From Fidelibacterota bacterium (GTDB taxonomy: Bacteria > Fidelibacterota > Marinisomatia > SCGC-AAA003-L08 > TS1B11): a DNA stretch of 18,012 nt. The DNA lies in contig JADFMC010000005.1 of NCBI GenBank assembly GCA_022564085.1, positions 1 to 18,012 on the forward strand, read 5' to 3'. A program made the position numbers and the translations under genes. The notes below the pieces were generated by a model. It was not told the DNA's origin. It ran no database searches and saw nothing but the letters and a program-made list of their open reading frames with translations. This document shows positions 1 to 7,575 of the stretch, piece by piece; within the stretch, counting starts at the first letter, position 1, and each line of letters starts with the position of its first letter.

Positions 1-1041
1 CCCCAGGTAATCAACACCGGTTTCTTCCCCCGCTTGGTGCGATCTGCGGATTAAGGCCCCCTCTTTGGCCTCGGCCAGCATATTGGCCTGCATCCCATCG
101 GTGCCTAATCCGGAGCGCAACCGCTGGATAGTCTCAGCCGCCAACAGCCCCACCGAATTATTGCCGTTGGAGGTGGGGTTGTGCACCAGCATGGCCCGCC
201 CCTGTTCCAGCACATCCAGATCGCCGGGCTGCAGGTGCAGTCCATGGGCCAACAGGCTGTGCTCGTTAATCAGGCCGAAATGGTCCAAGCGCTGCACCAC
301 CGATGGGTAGCCCTGCTCCTCAGCGTCGGATTGGTCGGCCCGGTCCTCCGCCAGGTGAATATGCAGGCCCCAGCCCGGCTCCTGATCTAAAACCGCGCGC
401 ACCCTCTTGAGCGACCGGTCGGAAAGGGTAAACGAAGCGTGCAACCCCAGCAGCGGTTGGACATAGGGGTCGGCGGCGAACTTCCGCCGGGCCGCCAGGT
501 TCTCTTCCAGCGCGGCCTCAAAAGCCTCCTCGCCGTTGCGGTCGGTGGCCTCGAAAGCCACCGCCACATTCAGCCCCAGCCCCCCGGCCACTGCGGCCAG
601 TTGGTCCAGGGAGCCCTCCACGAAGCTGGGGCTGGAGTGGTGATCGATGACAGTGGTGACCCCCGCCCGCAACGAATCTATCAGGCCCACTTCAAAGGAA
701 GAGCGGGTGGACTCGGCGTCCAGTGCCCGGTCCAGCCGCCACCACACCCGCTCCAGGATTTCCTGGAAACTGGCCGGCGGCTGCTCAGGCGGCGGCATAC
801 CCAGCGCCAGGGCCGAATACAAATGGGTATGGGCATTGATCATCCCCGGCAGGATGGTCAGTCCCGAAAGGTCGACTAAATCGTTGACCTCAGCCGCGGG
901 CGGATCGCCGGGACCTACCGCCGTTATAATCCCGTCGGTTACCTCAATGAAACCCTCGGATATAAATTGTTGATCCTCACCGGGGGCGATTATCCGCCCT
1001 CCCAGCAGTAACGTACGATGTCCGGCGGCGGCCTTAACCAT
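1..1041 (-). CDS. ssnA: SsnA-type amidohydrolase (partial, C-terminus off left edge)
   Basis: The first 347 residues of a metal-dependent aminohydrolase of the SsnA/chlorohydrolase group are visible, and the reading frame leaves the window at base 1. Metal and active-site residues of the amidohydrolase superfamily are in order: HTH at 71-73, LHIH with His 228, AHG with His 266, and GTDG with Asp 315. Stretches characteristic of SsnA also occur: WWRLDRALD at 100-108, VIDHH at 131-135, EATDRN at 164-169 and LVHNPTSN at 285-292. SsnA belongs to purine/selenium-dependent molybdenum hydroxylase clusters; its exact substrate is unsettled, and deamination of a purine-like ring is an inference. The ATG lies in an 8-nt overlap (ATGGTTAA) with the stop of the upstream hydroxylase subunit gene, so the two are probably translationally coupled. 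The assignment to SsnA rather than a generic guanine deaminase rests on both the motifs and the neighbours. Confidence 0.9.
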   Translation of the reverse strand, partial: MVKAAAGHRTLLLGGRIIAPGEDQQFISEGFIEVTDGIITAVGPGDPPAAEVNDLVDLSGLTILPGMINAHTHLYSALALGMPPPEQPPASFQEILERVWWRLDRALDAESTRSSFEVGLIDSLRAGVTTVIDHHSSPSFVEGSLDQLAAVAGGLGLNVAVAFEATDRNGEEAFEAALEENLAARRKFAADPYVQPLLGLHASFTLSDRSLKRVRAVLDQEPGWGLHIHLAEDRADQSDAEEQGYPSVVQRLDHFGLINEHSLLAHGLHLQPGDLDVLEQGRAMLVHNPTSNGNNSVGLLAAETIQRLRSGLGTDGMQANMLAEAKEGALIRRSHQAGEETGVDYLG

Positions 1042-3337
1042 GCGAACCTATGGCAGTGGTACCTGTTCCCAGGCCGCCGTTATCCGCCTTGTCAAGCAGC
1101 GCCAACACCTTTTCGGGTGTGATGGGCAGATCGTCCACGGGCACACCCAGCGCATCGCTCACGGCATTGGCAATGGCCGCCGCCACCGGGATGATGGCCG
1201 GCTCGCCCACGCCCCTGGCCCCCCACGGCCCCAGCGGTTCCGGTTCCTCTATAATAATGGTTTCCACCGCAGCCATATCCGTGAAGGTGGGGAGCAGGTA
1301 GGTCGAGAAGTTGACGGTATCCACCCGTCCGTCGGTCATGCGCAAATCCTCGGTCAGCGCCCAGCCCATGGCCTGTGAGACGGCCCCCTCCACCTGGCCT
1401 TCTACCCCGGCCACGTTGATCGCCTTGCCCAGATCGTGGGCCGCCCACACCTTAAGCACCTCCACCAGGCCGGTGAGGGTATCCACTTTAACCCGGGCAA
1501 TCTGAGCGGCGAAGGAATACGCGAAATAGGCCTCCCCCTGCCCCCGGTCGGCGTCGAAATCCAACGGCGGAGCGTGCCACCAGCCCAGGGCGCCCATGGA
1601 CCGGTTGGTGACGAACATCTGCTCGGCCAGCTCAGCCAACGGGATCTCCCGTCCTGACTGAAGGTCTCGGACCCGGCCAGCCTCAATTTCCACCTGCTCT
1701 GGCGGGCACTTTAGCAATTGGCCGGCGGTGGACGTCATCTCATTGCGCAAGTCTTCAGCGGCGTCCAGAATGGCGTTGCCGGTGAGCACCACGTTGCGGC
1801 TGGCAACCGAGGGCCCGCTGTCGGGAACATTGGCGGTATCGGTGGGTAGCACTCTCACCTGGCTCAACTCCACACCCACGGCCTCGGCCGACATCTGGGC
1901 CACTACCGTTATGGCCCCCTGCCCCATGTCCGTCAGACCGTAGGCCACCTCCAGCGAGCCGTCCCTGAGCAGCTGCAACCGGGCTCCGGCGCCGTCCATA
2001 CGCCAGCCGGCGGCCCCCAGGCCGTTGCCATATAGACAGGTGGCCACCCCCCAGCCCTCGCGGTAGCGGCCGGCGCCGGCTGGTAAACGTTTAAGCCAGC
2101 CGGAAGTCGACCGCGCCTTGGTAAGGGTCTTCTCGGCTCCGGCGCAATGATCCAGGCGCTGCCCGGAGGAGGTAATGTCCCCCGGCCTGATCAGGTTCAT
2201 CAGACGCAACTCCACTGGATCGATGCCCAGCTCCGCCGCGATGTGATCCATTATCCGTTCATGCCCGAAGCATACCTGGGGTGCGCCGAATCCCCGGAAG
2301 GCCCCCGATGGCGGCAGATTGGTATAGTAGGCCCGCGAGATGGCCCGTACGTTTTCCACCCGGTAGGGGCCCAAAGCCTGAATGGCGGCCCGGTAGGAAA
2401 CCACCGATGACAGGGTGGCGTAGGCCCCGGCGTTGCTCTCCAGCAGCACGTCGGCCGCCAACAGCCGTCCATCACGGTTGACGCCCACCTTATAGTGCAT
2501 CTCAAAGGGGTGGCGCTTGCTGGTCATTTGCACATCGTCGCGGCGGTCATACACCATTTTAACAGGTCTGCCCACCAGCATGGCCGCCACCGCCGCCCGG
2601 GCGCACAGCTCCGAGGGCACGTCTTCCTTGCCCCCAAAGGCCCCCCCCAGGGGAGCGGCCACCACCCGCACGCGGGCCAGCGACATGCCCAATGCGCCCC
2701 CCACCGCCCGCTGCACGTAATAGGGGCACTGGAGCGAACCGTGGATGGTGATACCCCCCTCCGACTCGGGGATTGCCAGGCAGGATTGGGGCTCTAAGTA
2801 GAAATGCTCCTGATGGGGCGTAGTGAAGGTACCCTCCACCACCAGATCGGAGCTGCTGAACCCGGCCTCCACGTCCCCGCGAACAGAGCGGTGGCTGCAG
2901 GCTATGTTGGACTCATGCAGCAAGCGACCGCGGCCCGCCCGGCCGGCCTCCATAGATAGCACCGGCTCGTATTCTTCGTATTTAACCTGGACTAGCTCCG
3001 CCAAAGCATGGGCATCGGTGGCCGTCTCGGCCACTACCAGGCCGATGGTATCACCCACATACCTGACCACTTCGTCCGCCAATAACGGCTGGTCGTGGAC
3101 GATCACCCCCACCTGGTTCTCACCGGGGATATCCGCAGCCAAAATGATTGCTATAAAACCGGGGGCTTCTTTAATCGCCGCCAGGTCAATGGCGGTTATC
3201 CGGCCGAACGGTATGTTGGAGAAAACAGGGTAAGCGTGGACCATGCCCGGCAGGACCAGGTCCGGAGTATACGGCGTCCGTCCGGTCACCTTGCCCAGCC
3301 CATCAACCCGTTTAATTGAACGTCCCAGGTAGCTCAT
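1034..3337 (-). CDS. Xanthine dehydrogenase family, molybdopterin-binding subunit (XdhD-like, probable selenium-dependent hydroxylase)
   Basis: This 767-residue protein is the large catalytic subunit of a molybdenum hydroxylase. The N-terminal hammerhead domain begins GRSIKRVDG at 5-13. The molybdopterin-binding part shows GGAFGGKED at 231-239, GAFRGFGAPQ at 345-354, GLTDMGQG at 467-474 and the C-terminal GVGEP loop with the probable catalytic Glu 712. The GAFRGFG loop is of the xanthine/purine hydroxylase type, not the CO dehydrogenase type. Such enzymes hydroxylate purines or other N-heterocycles and normally work with a FAD subunit and a 2Fe-2S subunit. Neither is fused here nor found elsewhere in the window; E. 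coli XdhD carries the Fe-S domain in the same chain. The neighbours SsnA, YqeC, YqeB and MocA/YgfJ indicate the selenium-dependent class, in which Se is a labile cofactor ligand and not selenocysteine. The actual substrate cannot be read from sequence. Confidence 0.93.
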   Translation of the reverse strand: MSYLGRSIKRVDGLGKVTGRTPYTPDLVLPGMVHAYPVFSNIPFGRITAIDLAAIKEAPGFIAIILAADIPGENQVGVIVHDQPLLADEVVRYVGDTIGLVVAETATDAHALAELVQVKYEEYEPVLSMEAGRAGRGRLLHESNIACSHRSVRGDVEAGFSSSDLVVEGTFTTPHQEHFYLEPQSCLAIPESEGGITIHGSLQCPYYVQRAVGGALGMSLARVRVVAAPLGGAFGGKEDVPSELCARAAVAAMLVGRPVKMVYDRRDDVQMTSKRHPFEMHYKVGVNRDGRLLAADVLLESNAGAYATLSSVVSYRAAIQALGPYRVENVRAISRAYYTNLPPSGAFRGFGAPQVCFGHERIMDHIAAELGIDPVELRLMNLIRPGDITSSGQRLDHCAGAEKTLTKARSTSGWLKRLPAGAGRYREGWGVATCLYGNGLGAAGWRMDGAGARLQLLRDGSLEVAYGLTDMGQGAITVVAQMSAEAVGVELSQVRVLPTDTANVPDSGPSVASRNVVLTGNAILDAAEDLRNEMTSTAGQLLKCPPEQVEIEAGRVRDLQSGREIPLAELAEQMFVTNRSMGALGWWHAPPLDFDADRGQGEAYFAYSFAAQIARVKVDTLTGLVEVLKVWAAHDLGKAINVAGVEGQVEGAVSQAMGWALTEDLRMTDGRVDTVNFSTYLLPTFTDMAAVETIIIEEPEPLGPWGARGVGEPAIIPVAAAIANAVSDALGVPVDDLPITPEKVLALLDKADNGGLGTGTTAIGSHG

Positions 3338-3519
3338 ATTTCTCTGCCAATGGCTTCCCGCCGGTCACCGGCTCCGCTAGGATTATTGCATGGCATCATT
3401 CAATATAATCCCATCAGTAAAGCATGCATCGCAAGACCCGCAGTCCACCGCCACGAACGCCCCGCCACCACGGCAAAATGGCGATAGACTGGTCCGCAGT
3501 AATATGGCTACATTGCCCC
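3338..3519. promoter_or_regulatory. Divergent intergenic region between hydroxylase and yqeC, with inverted repeat and TATAAT box
   Basis: About 180 bases separate the two divergent start codons, so the promoters for both arms of the selenium-hydroxylase locus must lie here or just outside. A perfect inverted repeat GCCGGT-C-ACCGGC sits at 3360-3372, 23 bases upstream of the hydroxylase start, in a possible operator position. A perfect TATAAT occurs at 3404-3409 on the plus strand; the hexamer 17 bases upstream (GATTAT) is a poor -35, so this promoter call is weak. The region is more AT-rich (3381-3420) than its surroundings. No recognisable riboswitch was seen. Confidence 0.3.
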
Positions 3520-4251
3520 ATGGACTTTTATGCCCTGCTGGCAAAGGATCCCCGGTCGTTGTCGGGCGCATGCGTGGCTATCTTGGGCGGGGGCGGCAAG
3601 ACCGGCCTGTTGTTGCGCCTGGGCGCGGAACTGGCGGGCCACCATCCCCGGGTGCTAATGACCTCGCTGACCAAGTCAAGCACCCATATCCAACCACCGC
3701 CGCTGCTGCTGCACGGGTCGGGCACTGTCCCCCCGTTACCGTTCGATAAGACTAATCCTCTGATGGTCATGTCTTCACAAATTGAAGATGGCAAGCTGCT
3801 CGGCATATCCCCCCAACTGCTGGCGACCCTGCTGGCCCGCTCCAGCCTGGCGTTGGTGGAGTGCGATGGCGCACGGAAGTTACCCCTGAAGGCCCACTCT
3901 ATGCACGATCCGGCTGTGCCGGAGTGCGCCACTCACATCGTGGTGGTGGTGGGCGCTTCCGTGGTGGATACCACCATAGAGCAGGGCCTGGTCCATCGTC
4001 CTGAGCTGTTCCAGTCCCTCTGGGGCGTGGCGCCGGATTTCCAGCTGGAGGTCGATTTCATCGCCGAAGTAGTGACTTCCAGCCGCGGCTACCGGACAAA
4101 GATGCCAGGCAACCAGCCGGTGATTTATTTTATTAACCAGGCCGACCGGTGGCCCCAGCCGGCCCGGCGATTGGCCCTGGCGATTCAGGCCCGCTCCGGC
4201 GACCCCACCTTCTGGGGCAGCCTCAGGAACGGGGAGCTCCACCGCCTATAG
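3520..4251 (+). CDS. yqeC: Selenium-dependent hydroxylase accessory protein YqeC
   Basis: A 243-residue P-loop-type protein of the YqeC family, an accessory factor of unknown mechanism found with selenium-dependent molybdenum hydroxylases. From the chosen start, a glycine-rich nucleotide-binding loop LGGGGKTG lies at 22-29, the TSLTK stretch at 48-52, the family hallmark ECDGARKLPLKAH at 114-126, and VVVGASVVD followed by HRPELF at 142-164. The frame is open back to an ATG at 3424, but the extra 32 residues are basic, Pro/Arg-rich and unlike the family, so the ATG at 3520 (MDFYALLAKD) was taken. No clear Shine-Dalgarno precedes either start. The loop differs slightly from the usual GAGGKTT. 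YqeB follows 60 bases downstream on the same strand, which supports a shared transcript. Confidence 0.88.
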   Translation: MDFYALLAKDPRSLSGACVAILGGGGKTGLLLRLGAELAGHHPRVLMTSLTKSSTHIQPPPLLLHGSGTVPPLPFDKTNPLMVMSSQIEDGKLLGISPQLLATLLARSSLALVECDGARKLPLKAHSMHDPAVPECATHIVVVVGASVVDTTIEQGLVHRPELFQSLWGVAPDFQLEVDFIAEVVTSSRGYRTKMPGNQPVIYFINQADRWPQPARRLALAIQARSGDPTFWGSLRNGELHRL

Positions 4252-4311
4252 ACGGGTAGGGTCGCCCCGGCTCCCGGCGCCCAGAGTTCCATCCTAAATT
4301 CCCGCTGCCGT

Positions 4312-5205
4312 ATGCCGCCTAAAACTACCAGTACGCATGAGCATTCGCCGGCCCCACCAGCTGCGGAGGTGGCCACCGGCACTCAAGCGCCAGCCGTGTT
4401 TGAATCGCTCCGGCTGTGGGTGCGGGGAGCCGGAGAGCTGGGCAGCGCCGTCGCCCTGACCATGCGGAGAGTGGGCATCGGTGTGTTCCTGACCGACCTG
4501 CCCCGGCCGCTGGCCATTCGCCGCCCGGTGACCTTCAGTGATGCCATTTTAGAAGGTCTTTCCGCAGTCGAGGATATCCAGGGGGTGCGCGCCACGGCGC
4601 AAAACGCACCGCAAATAATTTCAACCGGACAGATACCGGTCCTGGAAGATTCTCCGGTCATCGCCCGGCAACTGGCCCCCCAAATAACTGTTGACGCCCG
4701 GATGCTCAAAGGCTCAGGCAGCGACTCCGGCTTGATGTCGCCGTTTATCATCGGACTGGGACCGGGATTCACCGCCGGGGAAAATTGCGGGGCCGTGGTG
4801 GAAACCAGGCGAGGGCATAATCTGGGCCGGGTGATCTGGTCAGGCAGCGCGCAACCCGATACCGGCATCCCCGGCAAGCTGGGAGGCGAAACGGCCCGCC
4901 GGGTGATTTACGCCCCGGCCGAAGGTGCCTTGAAGTGGGAAGTTGATTTCGGCGCGCTGGTGGAATCGGGGCAGCGGCTGGGAACCATTGACAGCCACGA
5001 AATCGTAGCGCCCATAGCCGGACTGGTCCGGGGACTGATCTCGCCGTTAGTACCCATGGCCAGCGGGCTTAAAATAGCCGACATCGATCCCCGGGGCGCT
5101 ACGGTGGACTATCGAGCCGTTTCAGACAAGGCCAGTGCGGTGAGCCGCGCTGTATTGGAGGCGGTGCTGGTGCATCTGCGACGGGAGCTCCAGCCAGGCG
5201 CCTGA
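4312..5205 (+). CDS. yqeB: Selenium-dependent molybdenum hydroxylase maturation protein YqeB (EF2563 family)
   Basis: This 297-residue protein matches the YqeB/EF2563 family along its length. VRGAGELGS at 37-45 is the Rossmann-like entry, IRRPVTFSDAILEG at 69-82 is the characteristic block, and IGLGPGFTAG at 147-156, VVETRRGHNLGRVI at 162-175, TGIPGKLGG at 184-192, VRGLI at 239-243 and KIADIDPRG at 254-262 follow. YqeB occurs almost only in genomes with selenium-dependent molybdenum hydroxylases and is thought to act in making or inserting the Se-containing cofactor; its biochemical step is not established. The first 30 or so residues are a poorly conserved Pro/Thr-rich extension, and no Shine-Dalgarno is seen, so the true start may lie further in (for example the GTG codon at residue 29). 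It lies just downstream of yqeC on the same strand. Confidence 0.92.
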   Translation: MPPKTTSTHEHSPAPPAAEVATGTQAPAVFESLRLWVRGAGELGSAVALTMRRVGIGVFLTDLPRPLAIRRPVTFSDAILEGLSAVEDIQGVRATAQNAPQIISTGQIPVLEDSPVIARQLAPQITVDARMLKGSGSDSGLMSPFIIGLGPGFTAGENCGAVVETRRGHNLGRVIWSGSAQPDTGIPGKLGGETARRVIYAPAEGALKWEVDFGALVESGQRLGTIDSHEIVAPIAGLVRGLISPLVPMASGLKIADIDPRGATVDYRAVSDKASAVSRAVLEAVLVHLRRELQPGA

Positions 5206-5251
5206 ATAGAATAATGCAGCCGGCGGGATGATCGAAAACGCTACCGGGCGA

Positions 5252-5857
5252 TCAGACAGCCAGGATCAGCTCAGGATCGTACGATACCGTCCAGTGGTTG
5301 GAGTCTGACTTATCGATGGTGATCAGTGATTCCGCCAGCAGTCGTTGATTGAACTTCTGACGACGGGGATCCTCCCCTTCGAAAACCATCAAATCGTCAA
5401 TGATCTTGTTGAATTCGTCGAACGAGATAGTGCGGGCCTTATCAAAAACGAAGCTGCCCAGGTCCTGGTGGATTTTCTCCAGGAAGATCCGGCGCTCGAT
5501 GGTACCAACCCGGCGGGCGAGGGAATCTTCGCCGGTAAAATCCGTATGGAGCGACTGACGCCTGATTTTCTTCTTCTTGGAAAACCCGCGGATGGTGAAC
5601 ACCAGGAAAAAACCGAAGTATGAAACCAGGAACAATCCAAGAATATAGATGACCGGAGTATTGCTGTAAGCCGTGGTCAACAAAGATACCAGCGAACCGA
5701 AAATCGCAGTGAAAATGCCGAAGAAAATCGCCGCCCAGAACAGGGTGGCCTGCGGCTGTTCCATCTCGGCCAGCGGAACTAGTGCAATGCCCGCTTCCTT
5801 GGAGGCCAGTAGGCGCAGAGCGGTCTGGGTGTCAAACTGCCGTTTATCGTCATCCAT
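5252..5857 (-). CDS. Hypothetical two-TM membrane protein
   Basis: The family is not recognised. The 201-residue protein has a hydrophilic N-terminus of about 35 residues, two hydrophobic segments (from ATLFWAAIFF through SLVSLLTTA, and VIYILGLFLV through FFLVFTI), a strongly basic patch KKKKIRR after the second segment, and a charged C-terminal domain of about 100 residues. By the positive-inside rule both ends are probably cytoplasmic. The frame opens with ATG at 5869, but a GGAG at 5864-5867 stands 6 bases before the second ATG at 5857, so that start was chosen. It is convergent with yqeB (46-base gap) and interrupts the selenium-hydroxylase gene set, so it may be unrelated to it. It is a real gene judging by its length, its coherent TM pattern and its Shine-Dalgarno. 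No function is proposed. Confidence 0.72.
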   Translation of the reverse strand: MDDDKRQFDTQTALRLLASKEAGIALVPLAEMEQPQATLFWAAIFFGIFTAIFGSLVSLLTTAYSNTPVIYILGLFLVSYFGFFLVFTIRGFSKKKKIRRQSLHTDFTGEDSLARRVGTIERRIFLEKIHQDLGSFVFDKARTISFDEFNKIIDDLMVFEGEDPRRQKFNQRLLAESLITIDKSDSNHWTVSYDPELILAV

Positions 5858-6590
5858 TATATTCTCCATAGTGATCGATTATCATCTCGCAATTATGGGC
5901 TGTCCAATCGGCACTCAGCGGATCAAAAGTTGCGCGGTGTTTAATCGCCCCGAGCGATCTCCTGCCCAACTCACGCTGTTCCGCTAAAAACTTTGATTTT
6001 AAAAGGTTTAAAGTGAATACTATTATCAAGAAAATTTAACCCGGCAACTGGAAAAATACAAATTCTAATTGCTCCGTTGCAAAACCGGCTCACCGGAAAG
6101 TTAGATAACCGGCGAATACCCGACTCGCCACCAACGCTGGTATCTGTCCCACGACCTTCGCTCAGCAGTAGAATTAGCATCCCGGCAACAGTTAATTTAG
6201 GGTATATTCCCTTGGGAAAGCAAAGGGCGTAAGCACAAAATTGCAATCGGCTGTGAAAAAAGATAATCGTAGCCTGATTCCTATATGCCACCGATTATCC
6301 CTCCGGTGGCTATGGGCCGGGGAATTTTATGTACCGGGACTCAACCGGTGCATCCATCGGGCGGGGCCAATGTTTGGGCGGTATTATCCGGCCACCAATC
6401 CGCAAGTATAAATGATAAGCACGCGGCAGATATGGCAATGCTCAATCTGGTAATCAACAGCCGGGTGGTCAACCCCAACGGAGCCCGGGTTGTTTGCAAC
6501 GCTATATTCGCCGCCACCGGCGCACTGATCCGGCGGCTGCAAATTCAGCCTGAGGCGCTGCACCGGCCGTAGTCCGGGCATCGATGCATT
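5858..6590. other. Intergenic stretch of about 730 bases without a convincing gene
   Basis: The stretch includes an AT-rich patch (about 5985-6080) unlike the GC-rich surroundings, consistent with promoter or horizontally acquired DNA. A plus-strand open frame of 95 codons (6285-6572) ends 18 bases before the nucleotidyltransferase. Its second half (residues from about 50 on) has protein-like composition, but there is no known motif and no good ribosome binding site, so it is left as possible only. A minus-strand open frame at 5971-6291 has a cysteine- and isoleucine-rich, gene-unlike composition and is judged spurious. No RNA gene or repeat was recognised. Confidence 0.5.
5864..5867 (-). promoter_or_regulatory. 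Ribosome binding site deciding the start of the two-TM protein
   Basis: GGAG on the minus strand lies 6 bases upstream of the ATG at 5857 and overlaps the alternative ATG at 5869. This favours the downstream start. Confidence 0.5.
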
Positions 6591-7214
6591 GTGTCCAGCG
6601 CCGCTGACAGCGTAAATCGCGTCGCCGCCGTGGTTCTAGCAGCCGGCGGGTCCACCCGCATGCAGGCGGGCCACAAACTGCTGCTCCCAGTAAATGGCCG
6701 CCCGATGATCGCCACGGTGGTGGACCAGGTTCTGGCCGCCGATTTCAGACCGCTGGTGGTGGTCACCGGCTTCAACGGGCCCGCCATAATAAAGGCACTG
6801 GAGGGCCTTCCGGTGCAGGTAGTGGCCAACCGTAGTTGGCGGCAAGGGTTGGCAACTTCGCTCAAGTGCGGGCTAAAGGCGCTACCTGCTGAGGCCACCG
6901 GAGCGCTCTTCGTCCTGGCGGACATGCCGTTGGTGGACGTCAAAACGCTGGTGGAGCTGCGGGAACTGTTCACCAGGCGGGACTGTGATGCTATCGTATA
7001 TCCTGCCCACCAGGGCCGGCAAGGCAACCCGGTACTGTTTCCCCGGCGCTTCTTCAGCGAGATCATGGCCTTAAAAGGCGACCGGGGCGCCCAGGGGGTG
7101 CTGCGCAGCCACGCCGCGGATTCAATAGCGCTGCCGGTGGATTCCCGGGCCGTGCTGCTGGACTTCGATACCGACCAGGACTATGCCGATTTAAAATTGC
7201 AAAAAAATGGGTAA
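6591..7214 (+). CDS. MocA/YgfJ-family molybdenum cofactor nucleotidyltransferase
   Basis: A 207-residue NTP-transferase-fold protein related to MobA, MocA and YgfJ. The nucleotide-binding signature LAAGGSTRM lies at 16-24 with a following Lys 29, and the metal-binding LADMPLVD at 109-116. The MocA-type blocks are GRQGNPVLFPRRFF at 142-155 and GDRGAQGVL at 163-171. MocA attaches CMP to molybdopterin to make the dinucleotide cofactor used by xanthine dehydrogenase-type enzymes; YgfJ is its paralogue in the E. coli selenium-hydroxylase cluster. Here it most likely serves the hydroxylase encoded upstream, and the choice between MocA and YgfJ cannot be settled by eye. The start is GTG: an in-frame stop lies at 6570-6572 and the next ATG would remove the nucleotide-binding motif. 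Confidence 0.88.
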   Translation: MSSAADSVNRVAAVVLAAGGSTRMQAGHKLLLPVNGRPMIATVVDQVLAADFRPLVVVTGFNGPAIIKALEGLPVQVVANRSWRQGLATSLKCGLKALPAEATGALFVLADMPLVDVKTLVELRELFTRRDCDAIVYPAHQGRQGNPVLFPRRFFSEIMALKGDRGAQGVLRSHAADSIALPVDSRAVLLDFDTDQDYADLKLQKNG

Positions 7215-7575
7215 GCTAGGCCTGCCCCACTCAAGTTTTAGCAGCTGCCGGCCCGCCTGAGGCGTGACCTAGATCCCTGCGCTCGGGCCTATTGCTGGGG
7301 GGAAATAGGGTAAAATTTCAGTTCAGCCACTAATGTTGTTGATTGTAGGTGGTTCCAGACGATACTTTTATCTCTAAAAGGCGCAAAGGCCACCCTCCCC
7401 TGTTTTGATCACCTGCACACCCAGCCTTGAACGGCAGGGCTACTCAATCAACAAAGCCATTTCCCTTTTCCCCAGCCATTTATGGCTGGGGCAAAAAGAG
7501 CCCCCATCCGCCGCCTTCGTCTAGGCCAGGCTGTCGCTTGTATCGAAGTGAATTTGGCGGGAACCGCCGTGAGAT
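7215..7575. other. Intergenic region between convergent genes, no gene seen
   Basis: These 361 bases separate the ends of the nucleotidyltransferase (plus) and panC (minus). No open frame with protein-like composition was seen. The region holds a small 6-bp-stem hairpin CTTTTA-TCTC-TAAAAG near 7364-7382, the strong hairpin listed separately at 7465-7498, and a short GGCGG-GAA-CCGCC stem at 7556-7568 just after the panC stop. This layout fits a bidirectional transcription-end zone. Confidence 0.5.
7465..7498. terminator. Strong hairpin between convergent genes, terminator-like but without a classical T-tract
   Basis: The arms CCCCAGCCA and TGGCTGGGG (7470-7478 and 7483-7491) pair perfectly around a TTTA loop. 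The stem is extended outward by CTTTT pairing with AAAAG past a single bulged C, giving about 14 bp. It lies between two convergent genes, where a bidirectional terminator is expected. On either strand the T-run comes before the stem and an A-run follows, so it is not a textbook intrinsic terminator. It could instead protect a 3' end or act with Rho. Confidence 0.45.

Noticed and set aside
1040..3320. Many plus-strand open frames inside the hydroxylase gene
   Set aside because: They have Pro/Arg/Ser/His-rich compositions typical of antisense frames in GC-rich genes; the minus-strand frame has full-length family motifs.
3424..3519. Extended N-terminus of YqeC from the ATG at 3424
   Set aside because: The extra residues are Arg/Pro-rich, do not match the family and fall in the divergent promoter region.
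5971..6291. 106-codon minus-strand open frame in the AT-rich intergenic patch
   Set aside because: No motif, no ribosome binding site seen, irregular composition rich in Cys, Phe and Arg.
7465..7498. Classical Rho-independent terminator
   Set aside because: The T-tract follows the stem on neither strand; kept only as a terminator-like hairpin.
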